Translations under genes and position numbers: made by a program
Shown here: positions 15,981-23,651 of the stretch, in pieces
Numbering within the stretch: the stretch's first letter is position 1
How the letters are laid out: each line of letters opens with the position of its first letter
Assembly (NCBI RefSeq): GCF_033100135.1
Contig: NZ_CP136920.1
Coordinates: 4,521,001-4,585,000, forward strand
Source: Rubellicoccus peritrichatus
GTDB lineage: Bacteria > Verrucomicrobiota > Verrucomicrobiia > Opitutales > Cerasicoccaceae
Length of the DNA stretch: 64,000 nucleotides
Reading direction: 5' to 3'
Notes under the pieces: generated by a model
What the model was told of the DNA's origin: nothing
Database searches by the model: none
What the model saw: the letters and a program-made list of their open reading frames with translations, nothing else

Positions 15981-16550
15981 TTAGAATTTCTTTCCTCCGT
16001 GTTTGTAAGGTCGGCCTTGGTTGTATTCATCCTTCTCTATCATCGCTGGTGCTACATTCAACTTGGCTTGCGTCGCATAATTCATAATGCGAATTACGGT
16101 ATCTCCCAACTCTACTTCGCGGCCTTCTCTCCAAGGTAGCTTGTCATCAGGTGCGCTGCTTCGAAATGCTTCAAAAGCCTCACAGAGTTCACAAACCATC
16201 AGCATGAACTGAGTGCCATGATCGATGTTACCATCCTCTGCAACGAAGCCCTTATCGCAATTGGTTTGATGTGTGCGCTTGGCCATGAGTAGCCAAGCCT
16301 CAATGAACGGGTGATGAAGATCATATCGTTCCTTGAGGTCATTTGCCAAATCAGGTATTCGCTCTTGGATCGCCTTCGCATACATTGACAATGCTGCTCG
16401 ACAAGCACGAACATGACTTACGTCGCCTCCCTTATAGTCAAGACGCAGGACAAAATACTCAGCATCAGGATCAACAGAACTACCGTCTGCCTTGGTAACT
16501 ACATACTTTTGATGTAGTCCGTTTGGATTCTCTTCTTTTGTGGGTACCAT
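15981..16550 (-). CDS. MazG-like nucleotide pyrophosphohydrolase, 189 aa
   Basis: The C-terminal half has the MazG/all-alpha NTP pyrophosphohydrolase pattern: 'LMVCELCEAFEAF' (ExxE-type metal site) and 'WREGREVELGDTVIRIMNYA' (the second ExxD pair). The N-terminal half begins 'HQKYVVTKADGSSVDPDAEYFVLRLDYKG', a domain often joined to such enzymes in phages. Likely role: hydrolysing dNTPs or alarmone-like nucleotides to adjust pools during replication. Ends with a basic tail (GRPYKHGGKKF). Confidence 0.7.
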   Translation of the reverse strand: MVPTKEENPNGLHQKYVVTKADGSSVDPDAEYFVLRLDYKGGDVSHVRACRAALSMYAKAIQERIPDLANDLKERYDLHHPFIEAWLLMAKRTHQTNCDKGFVAEDGNIDHGTQFMLMVCELCEAFEAFRSSAPDDKLPWREGREVELGDTVIRIMNYATQAKLNVAPAMIEKDEYNQGRPYKHGGKKF

Positions 16551-16589
16551 GATAATATCTCCAGTTTCGTTGTTATCTCGAAAAGTTCG

Positions 16590-16883
16590 TCATGCGTGAT
16601 CAGAGCGATATAGCTCAATTGCTCGGAATGCCTGCTCAACAAGTTCAAGTCGATACGCTCTGTTGCCAGACTCTAAATCCGAAAGATAGGCAGCAGATAT
16701 GCAGAGCCGCCCCGCAAGTTTGCGAAGTGACAGCGCAGCTTGTTCGCGGTACTCTCGCATTAGTTTGCCCGTGTCCTTACAATGCTCCTTCTTGGCAATC
16801 TCCCATTGATGCTGAAGTCTTAGACACTCTTGCTCGCCATCCTGAACGCGCTTTAGTATGTTCGCTTTAATAAGCTTACTCAT
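16590..16883 (-). CDS. XRE-type HTH regulator, 97 aa
   Basis: An HTH_3 domain is visible at about residues 40-80: 'LMREYREQAALSLRKLAGRLCISAAYLSDLESGNRAYRLELVEQAF'. The N-terminal 38 residues are a charged helix. Preceded on the minus strand by AAAGGAGAG, one of few good SD sequences in the operon. It may modulate early expression. Partners unknown. Confidence 0.7.
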   Translation of the reverse strand: MSKLIKANILKRVQDGEQECLRLQHQWEIAKKEHCKDTGKLMREYREQAALSLRKLAGRLCISAAYLSDLESGNRAYRLELVEQAFRAIELYRSDHA

Positions 16884-16919
16884 GATGCTATCACTCTCCT
16901 TTCTTTAATTGGTTTCAGG

Positions 16920-17207
16920 CTAGAAGCCCTCAAACTCTGGAAGTTTCTCGAATTGGTCCTCAGTGAGCTTGATGGTCGTGACGATGCCTCCTTCATACTC
17001 TGGATCTGTGAGAAATTCCGTAAAGGCTCCGACACTATCGATAACAAAAGTCCCATTTAGGTCGAAGCGGTCATACTCCTTAAGCTCAAAGTTCTCGCAC
17101 ATTGGAGAATGGTCCGAAGGCGGATACTCTCCACCATTTGTCTCATGCCAATCGCGACAATAATTCTCACAGCATGGGTAAAAGTGCACATCAAAATCTT
17201 CGTCCAT
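16920..17207 (-). CDS. Unrecognised acidic Cys-rich protein, 95 aa
   Basis: Very acidic; the first 35 residues hold four Cys and two His (HFYPCCENYCRDWHE...PMC) that could bind a metal ion, followed by a folded-looking 'FVIDSVGAFTEFLTDPEYEGGIVTTIKLT'. It stands in a run of small early genes. Function unknown. Confidence 0.6.
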   Translation of the reverse strand: MDEDFDVHFYPCCENYCRDWHETNGGEYPPSDHSPMCENFELKEYDRFDLNGTFVIDSVGAFTEFLTDPEYEGGIVTTIKLTEDQFEKLPEFEGF

Positions 17208-17245
17208 ATTACATTCCTCGTTTGTTGGTTATATTTCTCGTGTCG

Positions 17246-17485
17246 TCATCGTGTTATCGGCGGGAGGGACTCACACCACGCTCTGTCAAAATCCAGATAT
17301 GCGTCTTCAGGTGATTTACCAAAACCTGCGACTCCATCCTGTAAGTTTTCTCCAAACAAAGCACACCATCTATCCCCGTCTATCGAAAGGGATGGGTGAT
17401 AGCGTGTGCTGGGTCGTTCGTCATGTGCTCGTTTGTCACAAGCGTGAGCATATCGCTCGTTCAATATCAACTGTTCGTCTACCAT
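17246..17485 (-). CDS. Small conserved-type phage protein, 79 aa
   Basis: The core 'SLSIDGDRWCALFGENLQDG' and following 'VAGFGKSPEDAYLDFDRAW' resembles a small protein found in many unrelated phages, which has no known function. The N-terminus is His/Arg-rich. Preceded by a leader AATAACAGCACTAA similar to its neighbours' leaders. Confidence 0.65.
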   Translation of the reverse strand: MVDEQLILNERYAHACDKRAHDERPSTRYHPSLSIDGDRWCALFGENLQDGVAGFGKSPEDAYLDFDRAWCESLPPITR

Positions 17486-17515
17486 AGTATTTGATGTTAG
17501 TGCTGTTATTCGGCT

Positions 17516-17719
17516 TCAGCTCAGTGGAAAAAATTGCTTCTCGCCAAGCTTCACAAAAAAATTCAGATCGGATTTGCGGTATCGGTTTCCATCCCCCAGA
17601 CAGCTATATTCCTCCCTTGGTTCTATCTTTGTGATACGGAAGAAGAAGGGCTTACCGTCAACGCAGCCCTGATATTTGTAGTATTTACTACTCTTTTTAA
17701 TTTTTGCGTAGAGTTCCAT
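17516..17719 (-). CDS. Unrecognised small basic protein, 67 aa
   Basis: Basic, Tyr/Lys/Phe-rich (MELYAKIKKSSKYYKYQG). Probably a compact beta domain. It follows the 80-aa gene with a 19-nt gap that contains the ATAACCACTAAA leader motif. Function unknown. Confidence 0.55.
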   Translation of the reverse strand: MELYAKIKKSSKYYKYQGCVDGKPFFFRITKIEPREEYSCLGDGNRYRKSDLNFFVKLGEKQFFPLS

Positions 17720-17738
17720 AACTGTTGATTTTTAGTGG

Positions 17739-17981
17739 TTATTTAGATTCCTTCGTCATCGCGTTATCAGCGGCTTCAGCCTGCACCCTCTGGATGCAGG
17801 CATCCAACGTTGCGATGCCTCCGTAATCTATGCCCATCTTCTCAAGTTTCTGGCGAGCATCAGATGACGCCCATTCAATTACTTGGCGTTGTGTATCGCC
17901 CATGCTGTCACCCTCATCGAGCTGTGCTGCAATTGATAACACATACAAGCGAGCAGCTTTCTTGATTATTGTCTTCTTCAT
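17739..17981 (-). CDS. Unrecognised small helical protein, 80 aa
   Basis: Start set to ATG 17981 (MKKTIIKKAARLYV); an upstream in-frame TTG at 17990 is less likely. N-terminus basic and helical, the rest rich in Ala, Asp, Glu. Preceded by the same ATAACCACTAAA leader motif as the following gene. Function unknown. Confidence 0.55.
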   Translation of the reverse strand: MKKTIIKKAARLYVLSIAAQLDEGDSMGDTQRQVIEWASSDARQKLEKMGIDYGGIATLDACIQRVQAEAADNAMTKESK

Positions 17982-18017
17982 GACATTCAAAATTTAGTGG
18001 TTATCGATCGTCGTTCG

Positions 18018-19613
18018 TCATTGGTTGATCATATGCGGATTAAATTCACATGGCGTAATCCCTGGTGGTACTCTCCAACGATTAGCAGCGACTCTATCAA
18101 TTAGCTTCTTAGCATCATCAAATGCCCATGTACCAACATGTTTAAATCCATAGCGCTCAAGGCATCTTATTTGCTTGGGTGTTGTGAGGCCTTCAGCTCT
18201 TCTCTTGTCCAGTCGATCAAGTATTTTTTTAGCCTTACCAGCATTCTCAATTTCGTCCGGCATGATACCTAGACGCTCTAAGCTGCTCCTCTGTGCAGCT
18301 GAGGGCGGTGCCATTTCCCATCCAAAGGCGGGAACATAATTAGCGAGGTCCTCAGACTCAATTGACATTTCAAATTGAAGTGGATCAACCAGCTTGCGCT
18401 TTCTATTGCGCATTTCAGCAAGCCTTTTTGCGAGTGCTTCCTCACGATCTGAGACACAATCAGCTTCAGCCTTTTCAATTGCCTCCTCCAGGTCAAAAGC
18501 AGCTCCCGCCGCGCCCTCTAGGTTCTTTGTTGCCTTCCTTGCAACCTCTTCCGATTCAGCAATTAAATAGGCTGGCCTGCAAAGCTCATGTTTCTCACTA
18601 TGCCAAAGGAAATCTAAAAGCAAAAGGTGATCCTTGTCTTCTAGAATGCGTGTTCCTCGTCCTACTATCTGACAGTAAAGACTCCTTACTTTAGTTGGAC
18701 GCAAACAGACAATGCAATCAACAGAGGGACAATCCCAGCCTTCTGTAAGTAACATTGAGTTACATAAGATGTCGTACTTACCATGTTCAAAATCTTGAAG
18801 AACCTCATCGCGATCTTTGCTTGATCCATTGACTTCAGCAGCTCTAAATCCGCGTGTCTCAAGCAAGGATCTCATCTTCTGGGACGTTGCAACAAGTGGA
18901 AGAAACACAACAGTCTTACGCCCCTTGCAATGCTCAACCATTTCATCAGCAATTTGCTCAAGGAATGGATCAAGGGCGCTACTTACTTCGGATAATTTAA
19001 AATCGCCCGATTGCATTGAAACTCCAGTAAGATCAAGCTTCAGCGGAATGGTTAGAGCCTTTATAGGGGCCAAGTAGCCCTCTTTGATAGCTTTAGGTAG
19101 AGTGTAGTCAAAGGCCAGCGAATCAAAGAACTGGCCAAGATTCCTCATATCTCCCCTGTCTGGAGTAGCTGTCACACCAAGCACTTTTGCATTTGGAAAA
19201 TGGTCAAAAATCCGCTGATAGCTATCTGCAAGAACGTGATGTGCCTCATCAACTATAATCACCTGATAATGATCACTACTGAACCGATCTAGGCGCTTCT
19301 GTCTCATAAGCGTTTGCACGCTCCCGACAGTAACACGGTAAAAGCTATCCTCGGCTGAGTCTTCAGCTTTCTCAACTGCACATTCAAGACCAGTCGCTTT
19401 GCGCATTTTATCAGCAGCTTGGCTAAGTAGCTCACCTCTGTGTGCAAGAATCAGGCATCTGTCACCTTGCGAAACTTGGTCCTCGATGAGCTTGCAAAAG
19501 ACTATTGTCTTCCCGCATCCAGTGGGCAGAACAAGAAGGGTCCTTTTGACCCCCTTGCTCCACTCCTCTCGGATGGCCTGTTTAGCTTCTGACTGGTATG
19601 GTCGTAATTCCAC
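18018..19613 (-). CDS. SF2 DEAH-box helicase, 531 aa
   Basis: ATP-dependent helicase/translocase. Motif Q region 'LRPYQSEAKQAI', Walker A PTGCGKT (30-36), 'LAHRGEL' motif Ia, DEAH (122-125), 'GVTATPDRGD' motif III, and QIVGRGTR motif VI (315-322) are all intact. The C-terminal ~170 residues are helical and charged and may bind partners. The start is GTG at 19613, just past the stop of the DUF669-like gene; no ATG fits the conserved N-terminus. Likely acts in phage replication or recombination with its upstream neighbours. Confidence 0.9.
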   Translation of the reverse strand: MELRPYQSEAKQAIREEWSKGVKRTLLVLPTGCGKTIVFCKLIEDQVSQGDRCLILAHRGELLSQAADKMRKATGLECAVEKAEDSAEDSFYRVTVGSVQTLMRQKRLDRFSSDHYQVIIVDEAHHVLADSYQRIFDHFPNAKVLGVTATPDRGDMRNLGQFFDSLAFDYTLPKAIKEGYLAPIKALTIPLKLDLTGVSMQSGDFKLSEVSSALDPFLEQIADEMVEHCKGRKTVVFLPLVATSQKMRSLLETRGFRAAEVNGSSKDRDEVLQDFEHGKYDILCNSMLLTEGWDCPSVDCIVCLRPTKVRSLYCQIVGRGTRILEDKDHLLLLDFLWHSEKHELCRPAYLIAESEEVARKATKNLEGAAGAAFDLEEAIEKAEADCVSDREEALAKRLAEMRNRKRKLVDPLQFEMSIESEDLANYVPAFGWEMAPPSAAQRSSLERLGIMPDEIENAGKAKKILDRLDKRRAEGLTTPKQIRCLERYGFKHVGTWAFDDAKKLIDRVAANRWRVPPGITPCEFNPHMINQ

Positions 19614-19615
19614 AA

Positions 19616-20071
19616 TCAGAACTTTCCGGGAGTGTAACCTTGCTCGGCAGGCTCAAGGAACTTATCAACCTTGTTGATAAATCTCTCCTCACTAGTTCCC
19701 TTCTTAATGTATTTTTCTTGGGCTAATTTAAGGCGACCCTTTGACCCGATAACCTTGTCCCAATTCATGCGAAGCTTCTCACCTTTCTTACGCTGACCAA
19801 TTGATGTAAAGAACTGACAAATTAGCCATTCTAGCTTTGTGTGAAGCAACAAGTCTTTTGTTAAATAAGCCTTGCCATGCTCACCCCCATCAACCTCAAG
19901 GCTCAGGACAGCCTTATTGCATGCGCCCAATTTTTCAGAGCCAGGAAATCTACCGCGCTCAAACTTTGTAACAGTGAATGGATATGCTCCATCAGGCAGG
20001 AGAACAAAATCATTCCCCTCGTTTTCGATTTCAGCATCCCATGCTAGTTCACTTCCGTTGTTATCACTCAT
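19616..20071 (-). CDS. DUF669-like single-strand-binding candidate, 151 aa
   Basis: Resembles phage DUF669 proteins: opening 'DFVLLPDGAYPFTVTKFERGRF', then 'CNKAVLSLEVDG' and the end 'GYTPGKF'. Proteins of this type are encoded next to Sak4-like ATPases and are suspected to bind single-stranded DNA. Sandwiched here between the ATPase and the SF2 helicase, which fits. Leader TTAACCTATTAAAGAAAG precedes the start. Confidence 0.7.
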   Translation of the reverse strand: MSDNNGSELAWDAEIENEGNDFVLLPDGAYPFTVTKFERGRFPGSEKLGACNKAVLSLEVDGGEHGKAYLTKDLLLHTKLEWLICQFFTSIGQRKKGEKLRMNWDKVIGSKGRLKLAQEKYIKKGTSEERFINKVDKFLEPAEQGYTPGKF

Positions 20072-20101
20072 CGTATTATACTTTCTTTAATAGGTTAATT
20101 G

Positions 20102-21142
20102 TTAGGCGACTGAATCAAGTTCCAGTTCTTTGATAATCTCCAATACCTTTGGCCAAGCAGCTATTAGGACGCCGTCTACAAAATCATCAGCATAACGGTC
20201 AATCGGTGTTGCCTCAGGATAGTAACCCTTGCTTGCAACGGCTTTTTGAATCTGCTTTGCCGAGATGCTATCCTTCTGCATTAACTCAAATAGCTTAGTC
20301 GGGAATCCTCCAGGGTTATCAAATGGGATTGATGTTCCCGTGGGCTGAGGCTCGGTAACTTTAGGATCGTTAATAGCTTCACGTTCCATTTTCAGTTCTT
20401 CGCTAGACGACTCTGTGAACTCTGCTAGTTCATCATCACCCTGAAAGATATGCTCAATATTGGAGAATTCAAAATCTAGCTCATCGGCTAGACCATGGCG
20501 ATTCTTCGCATCCCAGCACGGATGATGAGAAGTGCGCATAACACGACGACCGCCCTGGGCCTTCTTGCTTTTGGTTTTATCATCTTCAATTACAAAAGTT
20601 TTGTAATTTGCAAATAGAACCATATCAGCCCACTCCTTTACTAGGGGAGAGCATTTCTTAGTAAGCTTTAGCTCCCATCTGTCGTAAGCACCAATCTCAT
20701 CAGGCTGCTCAAACTTGCGCATATGAGCATGGGCAAGCAAAACAACATTGATCCCCTTCTCCCGCACATCATTCAGCAAATTTAAAAGCTTACCAAATTC
20801 CTCTGCCAAGTGAGTATACCCCTTGCCGTATCCAAAATCTTCAATACTGCTCTTGCCAGCGACAGCACATACATATTCTATGCATTGCCTCTCTGCCCAA
20901 TCAATCGTATCGATGATCAAGGTTTTAAACTCAGACTTTGCAACTTCCTCAACTTGAGATAGAATCATTGTCCAGCTTGCGGGTTTCTTTGTGCGAGCTA
21001 CATCAAGGTGATCTGTTGAGTCTTCTGTGTCGATGAAGACGGGATTTGGAAACTTGCTTCCAAATGTACTCTTTCCAATCCCCTCAGGACCATACACAAC
21101 TATTCGCTGCGCCTTGTTCTGTTTTCCTTTTATAATTTCCAT
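20102..21142 (-). CDS. Sak4-like AAA_24 recombination ATPase, 346 aa
   Basis: RecA-fold phage annealing/recombination ATPase. Walker A GPEGIGKS at residues 18-25 from the ATG, 'VFIDTEDSTDHLDV', Walker B 'TLIIDTIDWAE', and 'VVLLAHAHMRKFEQP' are the family's hallmarks. The ATG at 21142 is preferred; the longer frame begins with a TTG three codons upstream. A C-terminal ~100-residue extension (about 245-346) is acidic and then folded. Works with the DUF669-like protein, probably in homologous recombination or strand annealing. Confidence 0.82.
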   Translation of the reverse strand: MEIIKGKQNKAQRIVVYGPEGIGKSTFGSKFPNPVFIDTEDSTDHLDVARTKKPASWTMILSQVEEVAKSEFKTLIIDTIDWAERQCIEYVCAVAGKSSIEDFGYGKGYTHLAEEFGKLLNLLNDVREKGINVVLLAHAHMRKFEQPDEIGAYDRWELKLTKKCSPLVKEWADMVLFANYKTFVIEDDKTKSKKAQGGRRVMRTSHHPCWDAKNRHGLADELDFEFSNIEHIFQGDDELAEFTESSSEELKMEREAINDPKVTEPQPTGTSIPFDNPGGFPTKLFELMQKDSISAKQIQKAVASKGYYPEATPIDRYADDFVDGVLIAAWPKVLEIIKELELDSVA

Positions 21143-21143
21143 A

Positions 21144-21395
21144 TTATACAATATCCGTGTTTACTAATTTATTGATAAGCTCTTGCTTGATGGTATCCAC
21201 AAAGCTCTTAGGTGGCTGACTTATGACATCAGCAGACTGCTTGAATTCCTCTATCATTGAAATCGCTTCATCATAAGTAAGATCACGATTGTCCAAGTAT
21301 TCCTTGACTGCACCTGCCTTAACTCGCCATGAGTCCACAGCAATTTCCTTGGCCGTTTGATCAATTCTTTTTGATAGCTGTTGTAATGTTGTCAT
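21144..21395 (-). CDS. Unrecognised small helical protein, 83 aa
   Basis: Almost wholly helical pattern with heptad-like Leu/Ile spacing (LQQLSKRIDQTAKEIAVDSW). Its ATG overlaps the stop of a 59-aa gene (CTATGA), and its stop abuts the Sak4-like ATG. Probably an accessory factor of the replication block; function unknown. Confidence 0.6.
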   Translation of the reverse strand: MTTLQQLSKRIDQTAKEIAVDSWRVKAGAVKEYLDNRDLTYDEAISMIEEFKQSADVISQPPKSFVDTIKQELINKLVNTDIV

Positions 21396-21571
21396 AGTGA
21401 TGTGAATTTCCGCTTTGTAATTTCGTTAAGCCTTTGATCACCTCTAAGGCGCTTCTTGATAAGCTTCTCAACTGTAGTTCCAGCGCCCCTAACGGGTAGC
21501 CCTCTGTTGTCCCAATAGGTGCCAATGTGCTCCCCGTATTTGTCCTGATAAGTGTAGCGATAGCATGGCAT
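21392..21571 (-). CDS. Short basic protein, 59 aa
   Basis: Translates as MPCYRYTYQDKYGEHIGTYW..., ending ...ITKRKFTSL. The ATG at 21571 is 2 nt after the ATPase stop and its TGA overlaps the next gene's ATG, a fit that random frames rarely show. Tyr- and Arg/Lys-rich; function unknown. Confidence 0.7.
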   Translation of the reverse strand: MPCYRYTYQDKYGEHIGTYWDNRGLPVRGAGTTVEKLIKKRLRGDQRLNEITKRKFTSL

Positions 21572-21573
21572 TG

Positions 21574-22209
21574 TTAGAACCCATCACAGAGGCTTTGAAG
21601 ATCGTGCAATGCAGCACGCATGTTACCATTGCAGCCTTCGGCAATCTTTCTCACTTCGGAAGGATCAAGCCTTGGCCAATGACGCATTGCGAATTCGTGA
21701 ATCTCTTCGGATGTCAGACTCTTAACTTCCAATGGTGTGAATCTGGTTTGAAACCTGTCAGAGAAATTCTCCGTATGGTTGTTGCTAGTTCCAATAATCG
21801 CTACGCACTCGGGAAGCTTGTCTATGACATCAAGCATGAGATCTTGAGCCCTTGCTGGTACGGTGTCTATCTCCTCAATGACGAGCACACGCCAACCAGA
21901 ATAAAGAGACCCAATTCTAAAGTCTCGTTGCCATTGGCGAACCAAATCCACGTCAACATTGATCCCAGAATATGAGAGTATGTTCTCTCTGTGCTCAGCT
22001 ATTGTATTGGCAGCAATTTCAGCTAAGGCTGACTTTCCACAACCAGGATCACCAATGAGAAGCACGGTCCATTTTCCAAACTTGCTAAGACTGAGCTTCT
22101 TAGCCTTCTTGACGAGAGGTTCAGCTAATTCTCTGGCATCTCCGCATAGGTCCTCAACTCTAATGTTCGGATTGTTGATCAAGTCTGATGGTTCTATTTG
22201 AGCAATCAT
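21574..22209 (-). CDS. Clamp-loader-like AAA+ ATPase, 211 aa
   Basis: Compact AAA+ module: Walker A GDPGCGKS (53-60), Walker B 'VLVIEEID' (108-115), sensor 1 'IIGTSNN' (138-144), arginine-finger region 'FSDRFQTRF' (149-157), and a short lid ('EIHEFAMRHWPRLDPSEVRKIAEGCNGNMRAALHDL') as in RFC/DnaX-type proteins. No collar domain is present, so it is shorter than true clamp loaders. May load or remodel replication proteins. The ATG overlaps the upstream gene's stop by 4 nt. Confidence 0.82.
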   Translation of the reverse strand: MIAQIEPSDLINNPNIRVEDLCGDARELAEPLVKKAKKLSLSKFGKWTVLLIGDPGCGKSALAEIAANTIAEHRENILSYSGINVDVDLVRQWQRDFRIGSLYSGWRVLVIEEIDTVPARAQDLMLDVIDKLPECVAIIGTSNNHTENFSDRFQTRFTPLEVKSLTSEEIHEFAMRHWPRLDPSEVRKIAEGCNGNMRAALHDLQSLCDGF

Positions 22210-22430
22210 TTTGACCCCCTTCTTGTTGACCTTCTTGGCTTGTTGTCGCTCTTTAGTTTCAAGTCTGGAAGTAACTCGACGACTTGGTTGTGATCATTAT
22301 CAAGCCATGTTGAGGTATTAATACGAAACAGTTCCCCCGACGGTGAAATCTCTTGGATAATCCCCTCGATGATCTTCTTGCCGCTACGAAAAATCCCGCG
22401 CTTCCCAATATGTTTAATTGTGATATTCAT
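22206..22430 (-). CDS. Unrecognised small basic protein, 74 aa
   Basis: N-terminal 'ITIKHIGKRGIFRSGKKIIEGIIQEI' and a basic C-terminal tail 'KSDNKPRRSTRRGSK' suggest nucleic-acid binding (inference). It directly follows the structure-rich region 22450..22860 and precedes the AAA+ gene with a 4-nt overlap. Function unknown. Confidence 0.55.
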   Translation of the reverse strand: MNITIKHIGKRGIFRSGKKIIEGIIQEISPSGELFRINTSTWLDNDHNQVVELLPDLKLKSDNKPRRSTRRGSK

Positions 22431-22449
22431 AGTTTCCTGTTTACTTTTA

Positions 22450-22860
22450 AAGTTACCCTGTCTCTAGCTGCCTGTAATACGTTTCCAGCCTGCGTCTGGC
22501 GCTAACCTAGCCCGCCATCGTTGCGATTGTTTCCGTTGCAGTCATACGTCTGAGGAGCGACCTCACGACTAGAGACAGGTTTGTGTGTGGACCACGTTTG
22601 AAAAGGTGGAGAGGGCCGGACGCTACTTCGGCACAGCCTGTGCGACTGTTTTGTGACACCACATCGATTGGTTACGTGCTCGGCGTGTCTCGTCTGGCTC
22701 TTTAATAGGCCAGCACTGGCTTCCACGCCGCCTCTCCATAAAGTCACGACAGCGGGGGCAACAAACCCTCCCCCGCTGCCTTTTACCATCATACCACTAC
22801 CATTGCGGATGCTCGCCGCAAAAGACTTAGTAAGAAAATATGTTAGGTTGAAAGTCATTG
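22450..22860 (-). ncRNA. Structure-rich region without convincing gene (candidate structured RNA)
   Basis: About 410 nt, visibly more G+C-rich than its neighbours. Paired arms: CCTGTCTCTAG 22457..22467 with CTAGAGACAGG 22569..22579 (11 bp closing a 101-nt interior that holds TGAGG-AGCGA-CCTCA and CCAG-CCTGCGT-CTGG); GCACAG-C-CTGTGC 22631..22643; CAGCGGGGG / CCCCCGCTG 22750..22778 (9 bp); TTGCGG / CCGCAA 22803..22821 (6 bp). A 118-aa frame (22502..22858) crosses it but has odd composition. Strand given as minus only because neighbours are. Could be an RNA or a DNA site. Confidence 0.4.
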
Positions 22861-22862
22861 GA

Positions 22863-23042
22863 TTATACAGGTTTGGCGGTTAAAATCATTAAGAGACCAA
22901 TAAGCAGAGCGGCTAGAAATAGAACTGTTTCGGCAAACTGTCCTCTAAGCACATAAGCAAACATCCCAATCGATCCAGTGAGGACAAAGCCCACACCAAG
23001 GACGCTGATAACGAGGCCAAATATGCATCTTAGAATTTCCAT
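22863..23042 (-). CDS. Small two-helix membrane protein, 59 aa
   Basis: Starts MEILRCIFGLVISVLGVGF, ends LLMILTAKPV. Two hydrophobic segments (about 6-31 and 40-56) separated by 'LRGQFAET' predict a hairpin in the inner membrane. The ATG shares a base with the upstream stop (TAATG), so coupled translation is likely. In the early operon such proteins can act in superinfection exclusion or early host takeover (inference). Confidence 0.72.
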   Translation of the reverse strand: MEILRCIFGLVISVLGVGFVLTGSIGMFAYVLRGQFAETVLFLAALLIGLLMILTAKPV

Positions 23043-23359
23043 TACATCTTCTTGGCTAAACGATCATAAGCGCGCCTGACCTGGCTTGCGTTCCAATAGC
23101 CACCACGCTTACGAATGCAGGGGCGACCTGTGGCTCTTGATTGTTTTTCATCCCATCGCCTTAATGTGGTTGCGCTGCATCCTGGCTTACCGATGTAAAG
23201 TGCAACTTCTGCGTCGTTCCACATTGGGAGATCTCGCCAATTCTCACGAACAACTGGGCCACCTGGTTCTGGGTTCTCGCCCTTCAGCGATTCAAGACGC
23301 TCGACGCATTCCCGAAGGAGGCTTTCAATTTTTAGAATCTGTTCGGGCGCGGCATTCAT
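23042..23359 (-). CDS. Excisionase-like winged-helix DNA-binding candidate, 105 aa
   Basis: Residues ~44-105 ('LPMWNDAEVALYIGKPGCSATTLRRWDEKQ' then 'ATGRPCIRKRGGYWNASQVRRAYDRLAKK') have the arrangement of MerR/excisionase-type wHTH proteins: recognition helix after 'SATTLRRW', wing around 'KRGGYW'. The first 40 residues are a helical extension. Could be the Xis partner of the integrase or an early regulator. Confidence 0.55.
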   Translation of the reverse strand: MNAAPEQILKIESLLRECVERLESLKGENPEPGGPVVRENWRDLPMWNDAEVALYIGKPGCSATTLRRWDEKQSRATGRPCIRKRGGYWNASQVRRAYDRLAKKM

Positions 23360-23360
23360 C

Positions 23361-23651
23361 TCAAGCAGCGGCTAAAGGGTTCATTGCTTCTGCATAAGCT
23401 TCAGCAGCAAGTGATTCGATAAAGAGGCCCTCTGAGAAGTTGCTACCATCAAAGGCACAATCGATAATTGCCTCCCAGGTTTCGTCATTGATCAGCTTAT
23501 CAACCAGAGGGCGCAGTAGCTCCTCTTCACTGTCTTTGTAATAGACGCGGACAAGGTCTCCTGTTTCGTGCAGGTAGCTCAACTTGATCTCCATCACAAT
23601 TTCGTAATAGTCGTCATTGGTCTCGATGAAGGCTTCGACTAGTTCTGTCAT
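23361..23651 (-). CDS. Very acidic small protein, 96 aa
   Basis: By my count about 23 Asp/Glu against 5 Lys/Arg, spread along helices (TELVEAFIETNDDYYEIVMEI), with an Ala-rich C-terminus. The charge pattern resembles DNA-mimic antirestriction or inhibitor proteins, but no family is recognised. Overlaps the next upstream gene by 4 nt. Confidence 0.6.
   Translation of the reverse strand: MTELVEAFIETNDDYYEIVMEIKLSYLHETGDLVRVYYKDSEEELLRPLVDKLINDETWEAIIDCAFDGSNFSEGLFIESLAAEAYAEAMNPLAAA

Noticed and set aside
22750-22784. Plus-strand intrinsic terminator (9-bp GC hairpin then CCTTTT)
   Set aside because: Shape fits weakly, but no plus-strand gene precedes it; counted as part of the structured region instead.
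22502-22858. 118-aa minus-strand frame in the structured region
   Set aside because: Odd composition, no SD, and passes through several perfect hairpins; treated as probably noncoding, though not excluded.
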